Made by a program: the position numbers and the translations under genes. Below, piece after piece: positions 7,759-16,767 of a DNA stretch of 64,000 bases. Under the pieces are notes generated by a model that searched no databases, was not told the origin of the DNA, and saw nothing but the letters and a program-made list of their open reading frames with translations. How positions within the stretch are numbered: position 1 is the first letter of the stretch; every line of letters begins with the position of its first letter. The DNA lies in assembly GCF_038024065.1 (NCBI RefSeq), contig NZ_CP150667.1, positions 2,053,501-2,117,500 of the forward strand, in the 5' to 3' direction. The stretch comes from Polaribacter sejongensis. Its GTDB lineage: Bacteria > Bacteroidota > Bacteroidia > Flavobacteriales > Flavobacteriaceae.

Positions 7759-7796
7759 GATTTCTCAATCGTTAAAAAACTCATTTCGAAATGACA
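7759..7796. repeat. Dispersed repeat piece (TTTCTCAATCG...TCATTTCGAAATGACA)
   Basis: Nearly identical to 5060-5097 (one or two differences over 38 bp) and similar to 29219-29258. Contains the palindrome TCATTTCGAAATGA. Lies in the gap between the XRE gene and rsmI. Confidence 0.75.
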
Positions 7797-7837
7797 TTTT
7801 TGATTTCAATAAAAAATGGATAAATGTTGTTCAAAGA

Positions 7838-7864
7838 CCTCACAGGTTTTAAAAACCTGTGAGG
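7838..7864. repeat. 27-bp perfect palindrome, terminator-like
   Basis: CCTCACAGGTTTT and AAAACCTGTGAGG pair perfectly around one base. It lies 20 bp past the rsmI stop and may act as its terminator, though no poly-T follows on either side. Palindromes of this CCTCACAGG type recur between genes in Flavobacteria (from memory). Confidence 0.55.
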
Positions 7865-7883
7865 CCTGAGGTAAGTAAAATAT

Positions 7884-8555
7884 CTACTTCTTCCCTTCTA
7901 CAATAACCACAATTTCACCTTTTGGTGGTTTTGCAGTATAATGTGCTAAAACTTCAGTTGCAGTTCCTCTAATCGTTTCTTCGAACATTTTTGTTAATTC
8001 TCTACTTACAGAAACCTGTCTGTCAGCACCAAAATACTCTACAAAATGCCCTAACGTTTTTACTAATTTATGTGGAGATTCGTAAAAAATCATGGTTCTT
8101 GTTTCTTCTGCCAATAGTAAAAAACGTGTTAGTCTTCCTTTTTTTACTGGTAAAAAACCTTCGAACACAAACTTGTCATTTGGCAAACCAGAATTTACTA
8201 AAGCGGGTACAAAAGCAGTTGCTCCAGGTAAACAATCCACCTCTATATTATTTTCTACACAAGCTCTGGTTAGTAAGAAACCAGGATCTGAAATTGCAGG
8301 TGTTCCGGCATCTGATATTAAGGCACAAGTTTCTCCGTTTTGTATTCTTTGTACAACTCCTTTTAAAGACTTGTGCTCGTTATGCATGTGGTGACTGTGC
8401 ATTTGTGTAGCAATCTCAAAGTGTTTTAAAAGTTTACCACTTGTACGTGTATCTTCTGCTAAAATAAAATCTACTTCTTTTAGAATTCTTATTGCTCTAA
8501 AAGTCATGTCTTCTAAATTACCTATTGGAGTAGGCACTAAATATAATTTGCTCAT
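7884..8555 (-). CDS. rsmI: 16S rRNA (cytidine1402-2'-O)-methyltransferase
   Basis: A 223-residue tetrapyrrole-methylase-fold enzyme that 2'-O-methylates C1402 of 16S rRNA using S-adenosylmethionine. Diagnostic stretches are LYLVPTPIGNLEDMTFRA at the N-terminus, LAEDTRTS, ALISDAGTPAISDPG, CLPGATAFVPAL and FYESPHKL. The open frame extends to an ATG at 8576, but the start at 8555 (MSKLYLVPTPIG) matches the family N-terminus, and the upstream bases are a GTTTCAA-rich stretch. It is a single-gene unit here; the palindrome at 7838-7864 probably marks its end. Confidence 0.93.
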   Translation of the reverse strand: MSKLYLVPTPIGNLEDMTFRAIRILKEVDFILAEDTRTSGKLLKHFEIATQMHSHHMHNEHKSLKGVVQRIQNGETCALISDAGTPAISDPGFLLTRACVENNIEVDCLPGATAFVPALVNSGLPNDKFVFEGFLPVKKGRLTRFLLLAEETRTMIFYESPHKLVKTLGHFVEYFGADRQVSVSRELTKMFEETIRGTATEVLAHYTAKPPKGEIVVIVEGKK

Positions 8556-8712
8556 TGTTTCGGTTTCAAGTTTCAAATTTAAGGTTTCAAATTGGACTCA
8601 AAAACAAATAGTTGAATTTAAATAGACTTTTACAGAAATAGTGGCACTTACATAAGTTGTCTCTTTTTTAGAAAGTGATTTAAACGACAAAAACATAAAC
8701 TATTTATTACTC

Positions 8713-9912
8713 TTATTTTAATTCTATCAACTCTAGTATTTGATAATCTAACTTATCAAAAATGTTTATGTTTTCACGAATTACCTTAGCGTAAACACCT
8801 GGTTTGTCTATAATCATCCAATATTTAAGTTTTGCTTCTCCGTAAAAACCTTCCACAACTTTACATTTAAATTCTCCTGCAAACACTTTTATCGTTTCTG
8901 TGGCTATTACTCTAAACGGGCCTAGATCTTCTTGAGGAAAAAAATCATTTTTCATATTTAATAGACCTCCTTTAAAACTTTCAGTATCTTTTAGAGTGTC
9001 CTTTTCGGTAATGATTAAATTATCTAAGGTGATACTTTTTCTTTCTTTATTAATAGTGATTTTAGACAGTAAAATATCTTCTTTAAAACTTTTTGTGCTT
9101 GGTATTAACATACTTCGTTTATACTTTAAATAGTTTACATGTTCTAATTTGACTAATAAAGAATCAAAATCTGACCAAGGAGAACTTTCGTTTGATCTTG
9201 CTGGAAAATTATTAATATTAAAAGTTAAACGTTCTAAACTAGTGGATGAAATATCTTTTGCAGCAATTTTTTCTTTTTTAGCTGTGATTTCTTTTCCGCT
9301 TTTATTTAGTATAAATGTATTTTCTGATTGTTCTTTTAGAAAACTTTTCCCCCTTAACAATTTAGATTCGCCTATAAAAGTGATTGCTTTTTCTTTAGAG
9401 TTGTACATCCAAGTACCATTTATTGTTGATTTTAATTTTCCTATTGAAGAAATTGTAGAAAATGAAAAAGTATCTGGTAGTTCCATTTTTAGCAATTGAG
9501 TATCCTCAAAATCATTTACTATGGTCCATGTTCCGATGAATTTAGACTCTGCATTTTCTTTAGCAATCTCATTAAAATTCAACTTTAAATAGGTTGTACT
9601 TATGCCCTCTTTTTCTAATACAAGCTCTTTGTTGGTACTGCTTACAATTTTACTGATGCCATTAAAATCTACCTCAACATTAGATCTCATTTTAATTTCA
9701 TTCCTTTTACTATTGTAACGCCAAATTGCAACCAATTTACCTTTCATCAATGTTTTTCCGCCTTTTGCAAACTCTATAATCTTAAATGGATGTTCCGTAT
9801 TGTTAGCTGATTCTACTTTGGTTATAAGCCAGCTGCCAACAAGATTCGGATTTTGTGCCTTTATAGAAAAACTACACAGAATAATTATAAGTGTGATGAC
9901 TAATTTTTTCAT
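8713..9912 (-). CDS. Secreted protein with two lipocalin-like repeats
   Basis: A 399-residue protein with a Sec signal peptide (about 19 residues ending SIKA-Q). Two similar segments follow: near residues 24-75 (LVGSWLITKVE...IWRYNSKRNEIKM) and 122-180 (FIGTWTIVNDFED...TWMYNSKEKAITF), both with the G-(S/T)-W and W-x-YNSK pattern of small lipocalin-like domains found in Bacteroidota secreted proteins. The C-terminal 170 residues have no motif that I recognise. There is no obvious type IX sorting tail. It lies alone; its function is unknown. Confidence 0.7.
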   Translation of the reverse strand: MKKLVITLIIILCSFSIKAQNPNLVGSWLITKVESANNTEHPFKIIEFAKGGKTLMKGKLVAIWRYNSKRNEIKMRSNVEVDFNGISKIVSSTNKELVLEKEGISTTYLKLNFNEIAKENAESKFIGTWTIVNDFEDTQLLKMELPDTFSFSTISSIGKLKSTINGTWMYNSKEKAITFIGESKLLRGKSFLKEQSENTFILNKSGKEITAKKEKIAAKDISSTSLERLTFNINNFPARSNESSPWSDFDSLLVKLEHVNYLKYKRSMLIPSTKSFKEDILLSKITINKERKSITLDNLIITEKDTLKDTESFKGGLLNMKNDFFPQEDLGPFRVIATETIKVFAGEFKCKVVEGFYGEAKLKYWMIIDKPGVYAKVIRENINIFDKLDYQILELIELK

Positions 9913-10484
9913 GAGATGCTATTTTAAAAGATTATACTTTCTATATGACTAATACAGACCTTCTAATGCATATTTGTAATCTCAATAAATAGGAAACATT
10001 TATTTTAGTCTGAACTTTTCATTTTTCCAATTCCTTAAGATAACATTTTTTCGTCATACTGCCACATCATTTTAAACTTAAATACTCATTATCAATATTT
10101 TAAATTTAATTTCATAATTTTAGATTAAGTTGCTTTACACGTAATATTGTCCTTTTTAAAATTCTTATTTCATAAAAAAAATTGATACGTGTAATAGCTT
10201 TATCTATAAAAAAAGGCACCAATACGTTACATAAATAAAGAGCATTAGACGGATTTTGCGTTACCGATTGCAGTACTTCGACTACGCTCAGTATAAAATA
10301 ATGTTTGAGCTCTTTTTTATTCTTTTTCGGAATAAAAAAAGCGAGTGCGGAAAGCGGGATATTTCTCTTTAGAAATGAACGCCCAAAAAACTCATATTCA
10401 ATAGAAAATGATTATTTTTACAGCTTCAATTAATGAGACTTCTGCCTTTTAGAAAATGGCAGATAAGAATATAAAAATAAAGAA
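9913..10484. other. 572-bp intergenic region before aspS
   Basis: No supported gene. It contains a 9-bp inverted repeat TTACACGTA (10135-10143) / TACGTGTAA (10186-10194), a dispersed-repeat word ACTTCGACTACGCTCAGT near 10269-10286 that is the same type as the TCGA/GAGCGGAGT block in the 120-bp repeat, and an AT-rich hairpin around 10311-10332. The segment 10345-10395 looks like decayed repeat sequence. No clear TAnnTTTG promoter for aspS was found. Confidence 0.5.
10441..10463 (+). promoter_or_regulatory. Leader hairpin just upstream of aspS
   Basis: TCTGCC (10441-10446) pairs with GGCAGA (10458-10463), ending 21 nt before the aspS ATG. A T-rich/A-rich interior could extend the stem. A role in aspS expression is possible but is inferred only from position. 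Confidence 0.3.
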
Positions 10485-12239
10485 ATGTATAGAAGTCATT
10501 CTTGTGGCGAGTTAAGAGCATCGCATATAAATACAGAGGTAACCTTAGCAGGTTGGGTACAAAAAAGCCGTGATAAAGGGTTTATGGTTTGGGTAGATTT
10601 ACGTGATAGATACGGAATTACGCAACTTATTTTTGATGAAGAGCGTACGCCAAAAGAAATGATTGAAAAAGCAAAGTCTTTAGGTAGAGAGTTTGTAATA
10701 CAAGTTACTGGTACTGTTATTGAGCGTGAAGCTAAGAATTCTAAAATGGATACGGGTGCTGTAGAAGTGTTGGTTTCTAAGTTAGAAATTTTAAACGCAT
10801 CTGTTACGCCTCCTTTTACAATTGAAGATAAAACGGACGGTGGTGAAGATATTAGAATGAAATACAGATATTTAGATATCCGTAGAAATCCGGTAAAAGA
10901 CAGTTTAATTTTCCGTCATAAAGTGGCAATGGAAGTTAGAAAGTATTTATCTGATGCTGAATTTATTGAAGTTGAAACACCTTATTTAATAAAATCTACG
11001 CCAGAAGGCGCAAGAGATTTTGTGGTTCCTTCTCGTATGAATGAAGGTCAATTTTATGCGTTACCTCAATCTCCACAAACCTTTAAACAACTGTTGATGG
11101 TTGGTGGAATGGATAAATATTTTCAGATTGTAAAATGCTTTAGAGATGAAGATTTACGTGCAGACAGACAGCCAGAATTTACACAGATTGACTGTGAAAT
11201 GGCATTTGTGGAGCAAGAAGATATTTTAAATATTTTTGAAGGATTAACGCGTCACTTACTAAAGGAAGTAAATAATGTTGAGGTGGAGAAATTCCCGAGA
11301 ATGTTATATGACGATGCAATGAAATTGTATGGAAACGACAAACCAGATATCCGTTTTGGAATGGAATTTGGCGAGTTAAACGCAGTTACACAACATAAAG
11401 ATTTTGGTGTTTTTAATAGCGCAGAATTGGTAGTTGGTATTGCTGTACCTGGAGGAAATGCATATACAAGAAAAGAAATAGACAATATTATTAAGTGGGT
11501 AAAACGTCCGCAAGTTGGTGCTTTAGGAATGATTTATGCGCGTGTAAACGAAGATGGATCTTTTAAATCTTCTGTAGATAAATTCTACGATCAAGAAGAT
11601 TTAGCAAAATGGGCAGAAATTACGGGTGCAAAACCTGGTGATTTAGTGTGTGTTTTATCTGGTGAAACAAATAAAGTTAGAGCACAATTATCTGCTTTAC
11701 GTATGGAATTAGCAGAACGTTTAGGCTTAAGAGATCCTAAAGTATTTGCTCCGCTTTGGGTAATAGATTTTCCTTTATTAGAATTAGATGAAGAAACTGG
11801 GCATTACCATGCAATGCATCACCCGTTTACTTCTCCAAAACCTGGGCAAATGGAACTGTTAGACACAGATCCTGGAGCAGTGAAAGCTAATGCGTACGAT
11901 TTGGTTTTAAACGGAAACGAAATTGGTGGTGGTTCTATTAGAATTCACGACAAGCAAATGCAAGCAACTATGTTAAAACATTTAGGTTTTTCTGAAGAAG
12001 ATGCTAGAGCGCAGTTTGGTTTCTTAATGGATGCTTTTGAATACGGAGCGCCTCCTCACGGTGGATTGGCTTTTGGATTGGATAGATTGGTTGCTATTTT
12101 AGGCGGACAAGAAACAATTCGTGATTTTATTGCATTCCCTAAAAATAATTCTGGTAGAGATGTTATGATTGATGCGCCTGCATTTATTGATGATGATCAA
12201 CTAAAAGAATTAAGCTTGAAATTAAACATTCAAAAATAA
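10485..12239 (+). CDS. aspS: Aspartyl-tRNA synthetase
   Basis: A 584-residue class II synthetase, the normal length for the bacterial type with a GAD insertion. The order is an N-terminal OB-fold anticodon domain (residues 1-105), then motif 1 ([15 protein letters not shown]), motif 2 ([18 protein letters not shown]), the GAD domain (about 290-410) and motif 3 ([13 protein letters not shown]). It charges tRNA-Asp; two tRNA-Asp genes lie at 58730 and 58957. It is followed by a strong terminator at 12248-12272. Confidence 0.97.
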   Translation: MYRSHSCGELRASHINTEVTLAGWVQKSRDKGFMVWVDLRDRYGITQLIFDEERTPKEMIEKAKSLGREFVIQVTGTVIEREAKNSKMDTGAVEVLVSKLEILNASVTPPFTIEDKTDGGEDIRMKYRYLDIRRNPVKDSLIFRHKVAMEVRKYLSDAEFIEVETPYLIKSTPEGARDFVVPSRMNEGQFYALPQSPQTFKQLLMVGGMDKYFQIVKCFRDEDLRADRQPEFTQIDCEMAFVEQEDILNIFEGLTRHLLKEVNNVEVEKFPRMLYDDAMKLYGNDKPDIRFGMEFGELNAVTQHKDFGVFNSAELVVGIAVPGGNAYTRKEIDNIIKWVKRPQVGALGMIYARVNEDGSFKSSVDKFYDQEDLAKWAEITGAKPGDLVCVLSGETNKVRAQLSALRMELAERLGLRDPKVFAPLWVIDFPLLELDEETGHYHAMHHPFTSPKPGQMELLDTDPGAVKANAYDLVLNGNEIGGGSIRIHDKQMQATMLKHLGFSEEDARAQFGFLMDAFEYGAPPHGGLAFGLDRLVAILGGQETIRDFIAFPKNNSGRDVMIDAPAFIDDDQLKELSLKLNIQK

Positions 12240-12247
12240 ATAATTTA

Positions 12248-12272
12248 AATCCCGCTTTTGCGGGATTTTTTA
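12248..12272 (+). terminator. Intrinsic terminator after aspS
   Basis: AATCCCGC-TTTT-GCGGGATT, an 8-bp GC-rich stem followed by a T run, 9 bp past the aspS stop and 13 bp before the next gene. Confidence 0.9.
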
Positions 12273-12284
12273 ATCCTTTCCGCT

Positions 12285-12992
12285 ATGAAAAGACTAATTA
12301 TATTCTTACTCCTTTTTACTTCTATCGCTTCTTTTTCTCAAGAAATTACAGGTGATGAATTGTTAGAAAAATCAATTCAATTTCATGATCCGAACGGAAA
12401 TTGGGATACCTTTAATGGAACACTTTTTGTTACCATGGAAATTCCTGAAAAATCGAGTAGAAAAAGTAAAATAGGCATTAATTTACCCAAAGAATATTTT
12501 TCTGTAAAAGCAACTAGAGACACAATTACTACAGAATACACTGTAGACAAAGGCATTTCTAGTTTTACTTTTAATGGTGATAACAATCTGTCTGAAGCAA
12601 TTAAAAAGAAATTTAATTTAAATGCTGAACGTGCCAAAATGTATAAAAATTATTATACGTATTTGTTCGGTTTACCGATGAAGTTAAAGGATGAAGGTAC
12701 AATTATTGATCAAAAAGTAGCAAAGAAAACATTTAAAGGAAAAGAATATTTGGTTTTAAAAGCAACGTATTCTAAAGAAGTTGGCAAGGATACTTGGTAC
12801 TTTTATTTTGATCCAAGCACGTATGCGATGGAAGTGTATCAGTTTTTTAAAGAGAAAAAAGATAGTGGCGAATACATTTTACTTTCTGGTTTAGAAACAA
12901 TCAACAATATTAAAATGCCCAAAAATAGAGCTTGGTATTATAATAAAGATGATGGTTATTTAGGAACCGATATTTTATCATCACAAAAATAA
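12285..12992 (+). CDS. Secreted DUF6503-like protein
   Basis: A 235-residue protein from the ATG at 12285; the frame opens earlier at a TTG inside the aspS terminator, which is not credible. Residues 1-20 are a signal peptide ending SIASFS-Q. The rest (ELLEKSIQFHDPNGNWDTF, YTVDKGISSFTF, FKGKEYLVLKATY, WYFYFDPSTYAMEVYQFF) resembles the DUF6503 / outer-membrane lipoprotein-sorting-like beta-sheet fold found in many Bacteroidota. It should be periplasmic or surface-exposed. The function is not established. Spacing of 42 bp to the next gene allows, but does not prove, co-transcription. Confidence 0.75.
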   Translation: MKRLIIFLLLFTSIASFSQEITGDELLEKSIQFHDPNGNWDTFNGTLFVTMEIPEKSSRKSKIGINLPKEYFSVKATRDTITTEYTVDKGISSFTFNGDNNLSEAIKKKFNLNAERAKMYKNYYTYLFGLPMKLKDEGTIIDQKVAKKTFKGKEYLVLKATYSKEVGKDTWYFYFDPSTYAMEVYQFFKEKKDSGEYILLSGLETINNIKMPKNRAWYYNKDDGYLGTDILSSQK

Positions 12993-13034
12993 AGACTACG
13001 CAACACTTAACTTTATTCTAATTCTAGAAAAAAT

Positions 13035-15524
13035 ATGTTCTTAAGTATGGAAATAGTACTACTCCTTTTTATCGTTATTTATCTACTAATTACAAACAAA
13101 AAAATTAGTTCTAAATTGAAAGATTTACAAACTTCTGTTTTTCAATTAGATGATAAATTACAACACCTACAGCAAAAATCTACTTTTAAACAAGAAGAGA
13201 AGGAAGAGGTTATAAAAACTAAAAGTGAACCTGTTTCTAAAAAAGAACCGGAACCTTTAGAAAAAACAATAGTTATAGCAAAAGAGGAACCTATTATTTT
13301 TGTTTCTGAAATACCAGAAGTAGTAAAACCTATTTTAAATACTGATGCTAAAATTGCGCCAATAGTTGTTGATAAAAAATTAAATACAAAAGAAGAGAAA
13401 AAGAAAGAAAAAGCGATTCCTAAAAAATCTTGGATAGCCGCTTTTAAAGAAAAAAACCCAGATTTAGAGAAGTTTATTGGAGAAAACTTAATTAACAAAA
13501 TAGGAGTTTTAATTCTTGTTTTAGGAATTAGTTTCTTTGTAAAGTTTGCTATTGATAAAGATTGGATTAACGAACCTGCAAGAGTAGGAATTGGTGTTTT
13601 ATGTGGATCTTTAATTATGATGATTGCACATAAATTAAAGAAAAATTATGCTTCCTTTAGTTCTGTTTTAGTAGCCGGAGCAATTAGTGTTTTTTATCTT
13701 ACTATTTATATTGCTTTCCATGAATACCAATTATTTAGTCAGACCGTTGCTTTTTGTATTATGGCAGTAATTACGGCTTTTAGTGCCTTAGTTTCCGTTT
13801 CTTATAACAGACAAGAATTAGCAATCTTATCTTTAATTGGTGGTTTTGCAGCTCCTTTTATGCTAAGTACTGGAGAAGGAAATTATGTGGTGTTATTTAG
13901 TTATATCGGTATTTTAAATTTAGGTATTCTTGCTATTTCTTATTTTAAAAAGTGGAAAATAGCAACCATTGTAGATTTTGCTTTTACTATTATTTTATTT
14001 GGTAGTTGGTGTTTATTAAATATCAATAAAGATAATTTTGAACATAATGGCGCTTTAACTTTTGCTACCATTTTTTACTTTATTTTTAGTCTTACTATTG
14101 TTTTAAATAACTTAAAAAATAAAGGTGTATTTTCTAAAATTGAATATTTTATTTTAATAGCAAATACATTTATTTTCTTCGGAATTGGAATGTTAATTCT
14201 TAAAGATTTAGAGTCTAACTTCACAGGATTATTTACGTTATTATTGGCAGTTTACAATGTAGCTTATGCAACTATTTTGTATAAGAAATTCGGTTTAGAC
14301 AAAAACGCCATTTATATTCTAATTGGTTTGGCACTAACATTTGTTACGTTAACCATTCCTATTCAGTTTAACGGAAACCAGATTACTCTTTTCTGGGCTG
14401 CAGAAGTAGTTTTATTATTTTGGTTATCTAAAAAATCTAAAATTGAATCTTTTAAATTTGGTGCAATTATAGTACAAGTTTTATCTATTATTAGTTTGCT
14501 GCTAGATTGGGAATTGTACGCGTATTCAGAAGAATTATCGGTAGTTTTTAATCCGTTATTTATAGCTGGTTTTGTAGTTAGTGTCTCTCTATTTTTAACC
14601 TATTGGTTATTAAAAAAAGAAGGAAATATGGTTACTAAATATTTCACTTTAAAGATAAACGTTTACAAGAAAATTGTATTTATTGCTTTTGTTTTAGTTG
14701 CGTATTTTACAGGTGCTTTAGAAATTGATTATCAGGCTCATCAATTTTTAGAAAACACTGCATCTGCATTATCTTTTCCTGTTGCATATCATTTTGTATT
14801 TGTGGCACTCTTACTATTTTTTACAGAAAAATTAAAGCAGAAAAACATAGAAAAAGCAATCTTATTAATCAGTTGCATTTCAATTTTCGTTTATATAGGT
14901 AACTTCTACAAGCTACCAACAGATGAAGTTGCAGAAAACCTTGCCCTTTCTATACATAGCAATTATGCTTTCTATTTGCATTATATAATTTTAGCATGTC
15001 TTATTTATTTTGGAGTTCAATTATTTAAAAAGACAACTACTTTATTTAACATAAAACCGAAACAAAGTAAATGGCTGCCTTGGGTATTTGTATTTGCTAT
15101 TGTGTACACATTAAGTAATGAAGTGATGGTACATGGAGTTCATTTTTCTGATAATTCATCAATTATTACTGAGTTAAATGCACAAACAAATGATTACTCA
15201 AAATACGATATTATAGATAACAAAATAGATGCAGTACAAGACCAAATAATTAAAATTGGGTATCCTATTTTATGGGGAATTTTCTCCTTTATATTCTTAA
15301 TTATCGGAATTAAGAAACAGTGGAAAAACTTAAGAATTATTGCACTTTCTTTATTAGGAATAACCATTATAAAACTATTTGCGTACGATATTAAAAATGC
15401 TTCTGAAACAGGAAAAATAGTCGCCTTTATATTATTAGGTGTTTTAATCTTGATTATTTCGTTTGTGTATCAGAAAATTAAAAAATTAGTAAATGACAAA
15501 ACTCAAGAAGATGAAGAGATATAG
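13035..15524 (+). CDS. DUF2339 polytopic membrane protein
   Basis: An 829-residue protein with an N-terminal hydrophobic anchor (residues 4-20), a coiled-coil stretch (24-50), a long Lys/Glu/Pro-rich linker (50-135), then more than 20 hydrophobic helices to the C-terminus. The entry to the membrane domain, KFIGENLINKIGVLILVLGISFFVKFAIDKDWI, and GARV-type GVLCGS fit DUF2339. Its role is not known; the family is thought to be an inner-membrane protein. The 3' end overlaps the DUF3999-like gene start by 14 bp. DUF2339 and DUF3999 genes are often neighbours in proteobacteria too, which suggests a joint function. Confidence 0.85.
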   Translation: MFLSMEIVLLLFIVIYLLITNKKISSKLKDLQTSVFQLDDKLQHLQQKSTFKQEEKEEVIKTKSEPVSKKEPEPLEKTIVIAKEEPIIFVSEIPEVVKPILNTDAKIAPIVVDKKLNTKEEKKKEKAIPKKSWIAAFKEKNPDLEKFIGENLINKIGVLILVLGISFFVKFAIDKDWINEPARVGIGVLCGSLIMMIAHKLKKNYASFSSVLVAGAISVFYLTIYIAFHEYQLFSQTVAFCIMAVITAFSALVSVSYNRQELAILSLIGGFAAPFMLSTGEGNYVVLFSYIGILNLGILAISYFKKWKIATIVDFAFTIILFGSWCLLNINKDNFEHNGALTFATIFYFIFSLTIVLNNLKNKGVFSKIEYFILIANTFIFFGIGMLILKDLESNFTGLFTLLLAVYNVAYATILYKKFGLDKNAIYILIGLALTFVTLTIPIQFNGNQITLFWAAEVVLLFWLSKKSKIESFKFGAIIVQVLSIISLLLDWELYAYSEELSVVFNPLFIAGFVVSVSLFLTYWLLKKEGNMVTKYFTLKINVYKKIVFIAFVLVAYFTGALEIDYQAHQFLENTASALSFPVAYHFVFVALLLFFTEKLKQKNIEKAILLISCISIFVYIGNFYKLPTDEVAENLALSIHSNYAFYLHYIILACLIYFGVQLFKKTTTLFNIKPKQSKWLPWVFVFAIVYTLSNEVMVHGVHFSDNSSIITELNAQTNDYSKYDIIDNKIDAVQDQIIKIGYPILWGIFSFIFLIIGIKKQWKNLRIIALSLLGITIIKLFAYDIKNASETGKIVAFILLGVLILIISFVYQKIKKLVNDKTQEDEEI

Positions 15525-16737
15525 CTTTTTAATCGTTTTTTTTATCGGACTAACTTGTTTTAGTCAGAATTATAAAGGCTCTTTAAACAGTGTTGAAAAA
15601 GACGGTTTACATAAAATAATGTTGACTCCAGAAATAAGGTCTGCAAGTAAAAATAATTTTAATTTTATTAGAATAAAAGATAGCGCAAACAAAGAAGTGC
15701 CTTATGTTTTAAAATATCATTCAGATCAATTATTTTCTACTTTTTCACCTATCAAAATTTTATCAAACGAAAGAATTAAAGATTCTATTACTGCTGTTAT
15801 TCTAGAAAATAAAACGAACGAAAAATTAACAAACCTTATTCTTCAGGTTGCGAATACAGATATTTCTAAAACATATCATCTTTATGGAAGCAATGACGCC
15901 AAAACATGGTTTGGAATTACATCTAACAACAGTCTATACTTTAAGAACGTTGCCAATAAATCATCCCTAGAAAAAAGGATAGACTTCCCAACAACAACGT
16001 ATCAGTTCTTAAAAATAGCCTTTAACGATAAAAATTCTTTACCAATAAACATTTTGGGTGTTGGTAAATACATCAACAACTATTTTTCTGAAGCACCAAT
16101 TACACTTACAGATTATAGTCAGAAAATTACACTTTTAAAAGACAGAAAGGTTACACAGATTAAATTTACAGCTAACAAATCTCATGAAATTAATAGTATT
16201 TCATTTGATATTAACACCGCTTTTTATCAACGTAATGCAAAACTAATTATAAATAAAGAACGTAAAATAAAGAAAAGAGTAGAAATTGATCAACAAGTAA
16301 TTTCTAACTTTCAGTTAAGTTCTAAAACAGAAAACACCTTTTTCTTAAATAATTTAAATGAAAAAGAATTTATTATAGAAATCGAAAATAAAGATAACCC
16401 TAGTCTAGAAATTACGAATATTACCTTATTACAAAAGCCTGTTTATATTATATCTGACTTAAAAAAGAAGGAACAATATCAACTAATAATAGATACTACC
16501 TTCTCTAAACCTTTTTATGACTTAGGTAATTTTATATCAGAAAAAACATCAATTATAGAAGAAGAAGTATCCGTAAATAATTTTATTAAAACCAAAGCAA
16601 CACCTGTAATTATAAAAGAGAAACCTTTTTGGGAAACGGCTTTTTTTATGTGGGTTTGTATTATTTTTGTAGGCGTTTTAATAACCTACTTTGCGATGGA
16701 CTTATTAAAGGATGTAAAGCATCAAGAAAAAAACTAA
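15511..16737 (+). CDS. DUF3999-like membrane-anchored protein
   Basis: A 408-residue protein starting at the ATG at 15511 (an earlier ATG at 15493 adds MTKLKK before the signal peptide). It has a signal peptide ending TCFS-Q, a long beta-rich extracytoplasmic part with discoidin-like stretches (LYGSNDAKTWFGI, TYQFLKIAFNDKNSLPINI), and a single C-terminal membrane helix (about 380-400). This order matches DUF3999. It overlaps the DUF2339 gene, so translation is probably coupled, and the two proteins may form an envelope complex. No enzymatic motif is visible. Confidence 0.75.
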   Translation: MKRYSFLIVFFIGLTCFSQNYKGSLNSVEKDGLHKIMLTPEIRSASKNNFNFIRIKDSANKEVPYVLKYHSDQLFSTFSPIKILSNERIKDSITAVILENKTNEKLTNLILQVANTDISKTYHLYGSNDAKTWFGITSNNSLYFKNVANKSSLEKRIDFPTTTYQFLKIAFNDKNSLPINILGVGKYINNYFSEAPITLTDYSQKITLLKDRKVTQIKFTANKSHEINSISFDINTAFYQRNAKLIINKERKIKKRVEIDQQVISNFQLSSKTENTFFLNNLNEKEFIIEIENKDNPSLEITNITLLQKPVYIISDLKKKEQYQLIIDTTFSKPFYDLGNFISEKTSIIEEEVSVNNFIKTKATPVIIKEKPFWETAFFMWVCIIFVGVLITYFAMDLLKDVKHQEKN

Positions 16738-16767
16738 TTTATAAATAATTTTTTATCGATAAAACAA

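Noticed and set aside
7991..8410. Long plus-strand frames (139 and 100 codons) over rsmI
   Set aside because: They are antisense shadows of rsmI; composition is Leu/Phe-rich as expected of reverse reading.
10311..10332. Hairpin CTTTTTTATTC/GAATAAAAAAG as a terminator
   Set aside because: AT-only stem with no adjoining gene end; more likely decayed repeat sequence.
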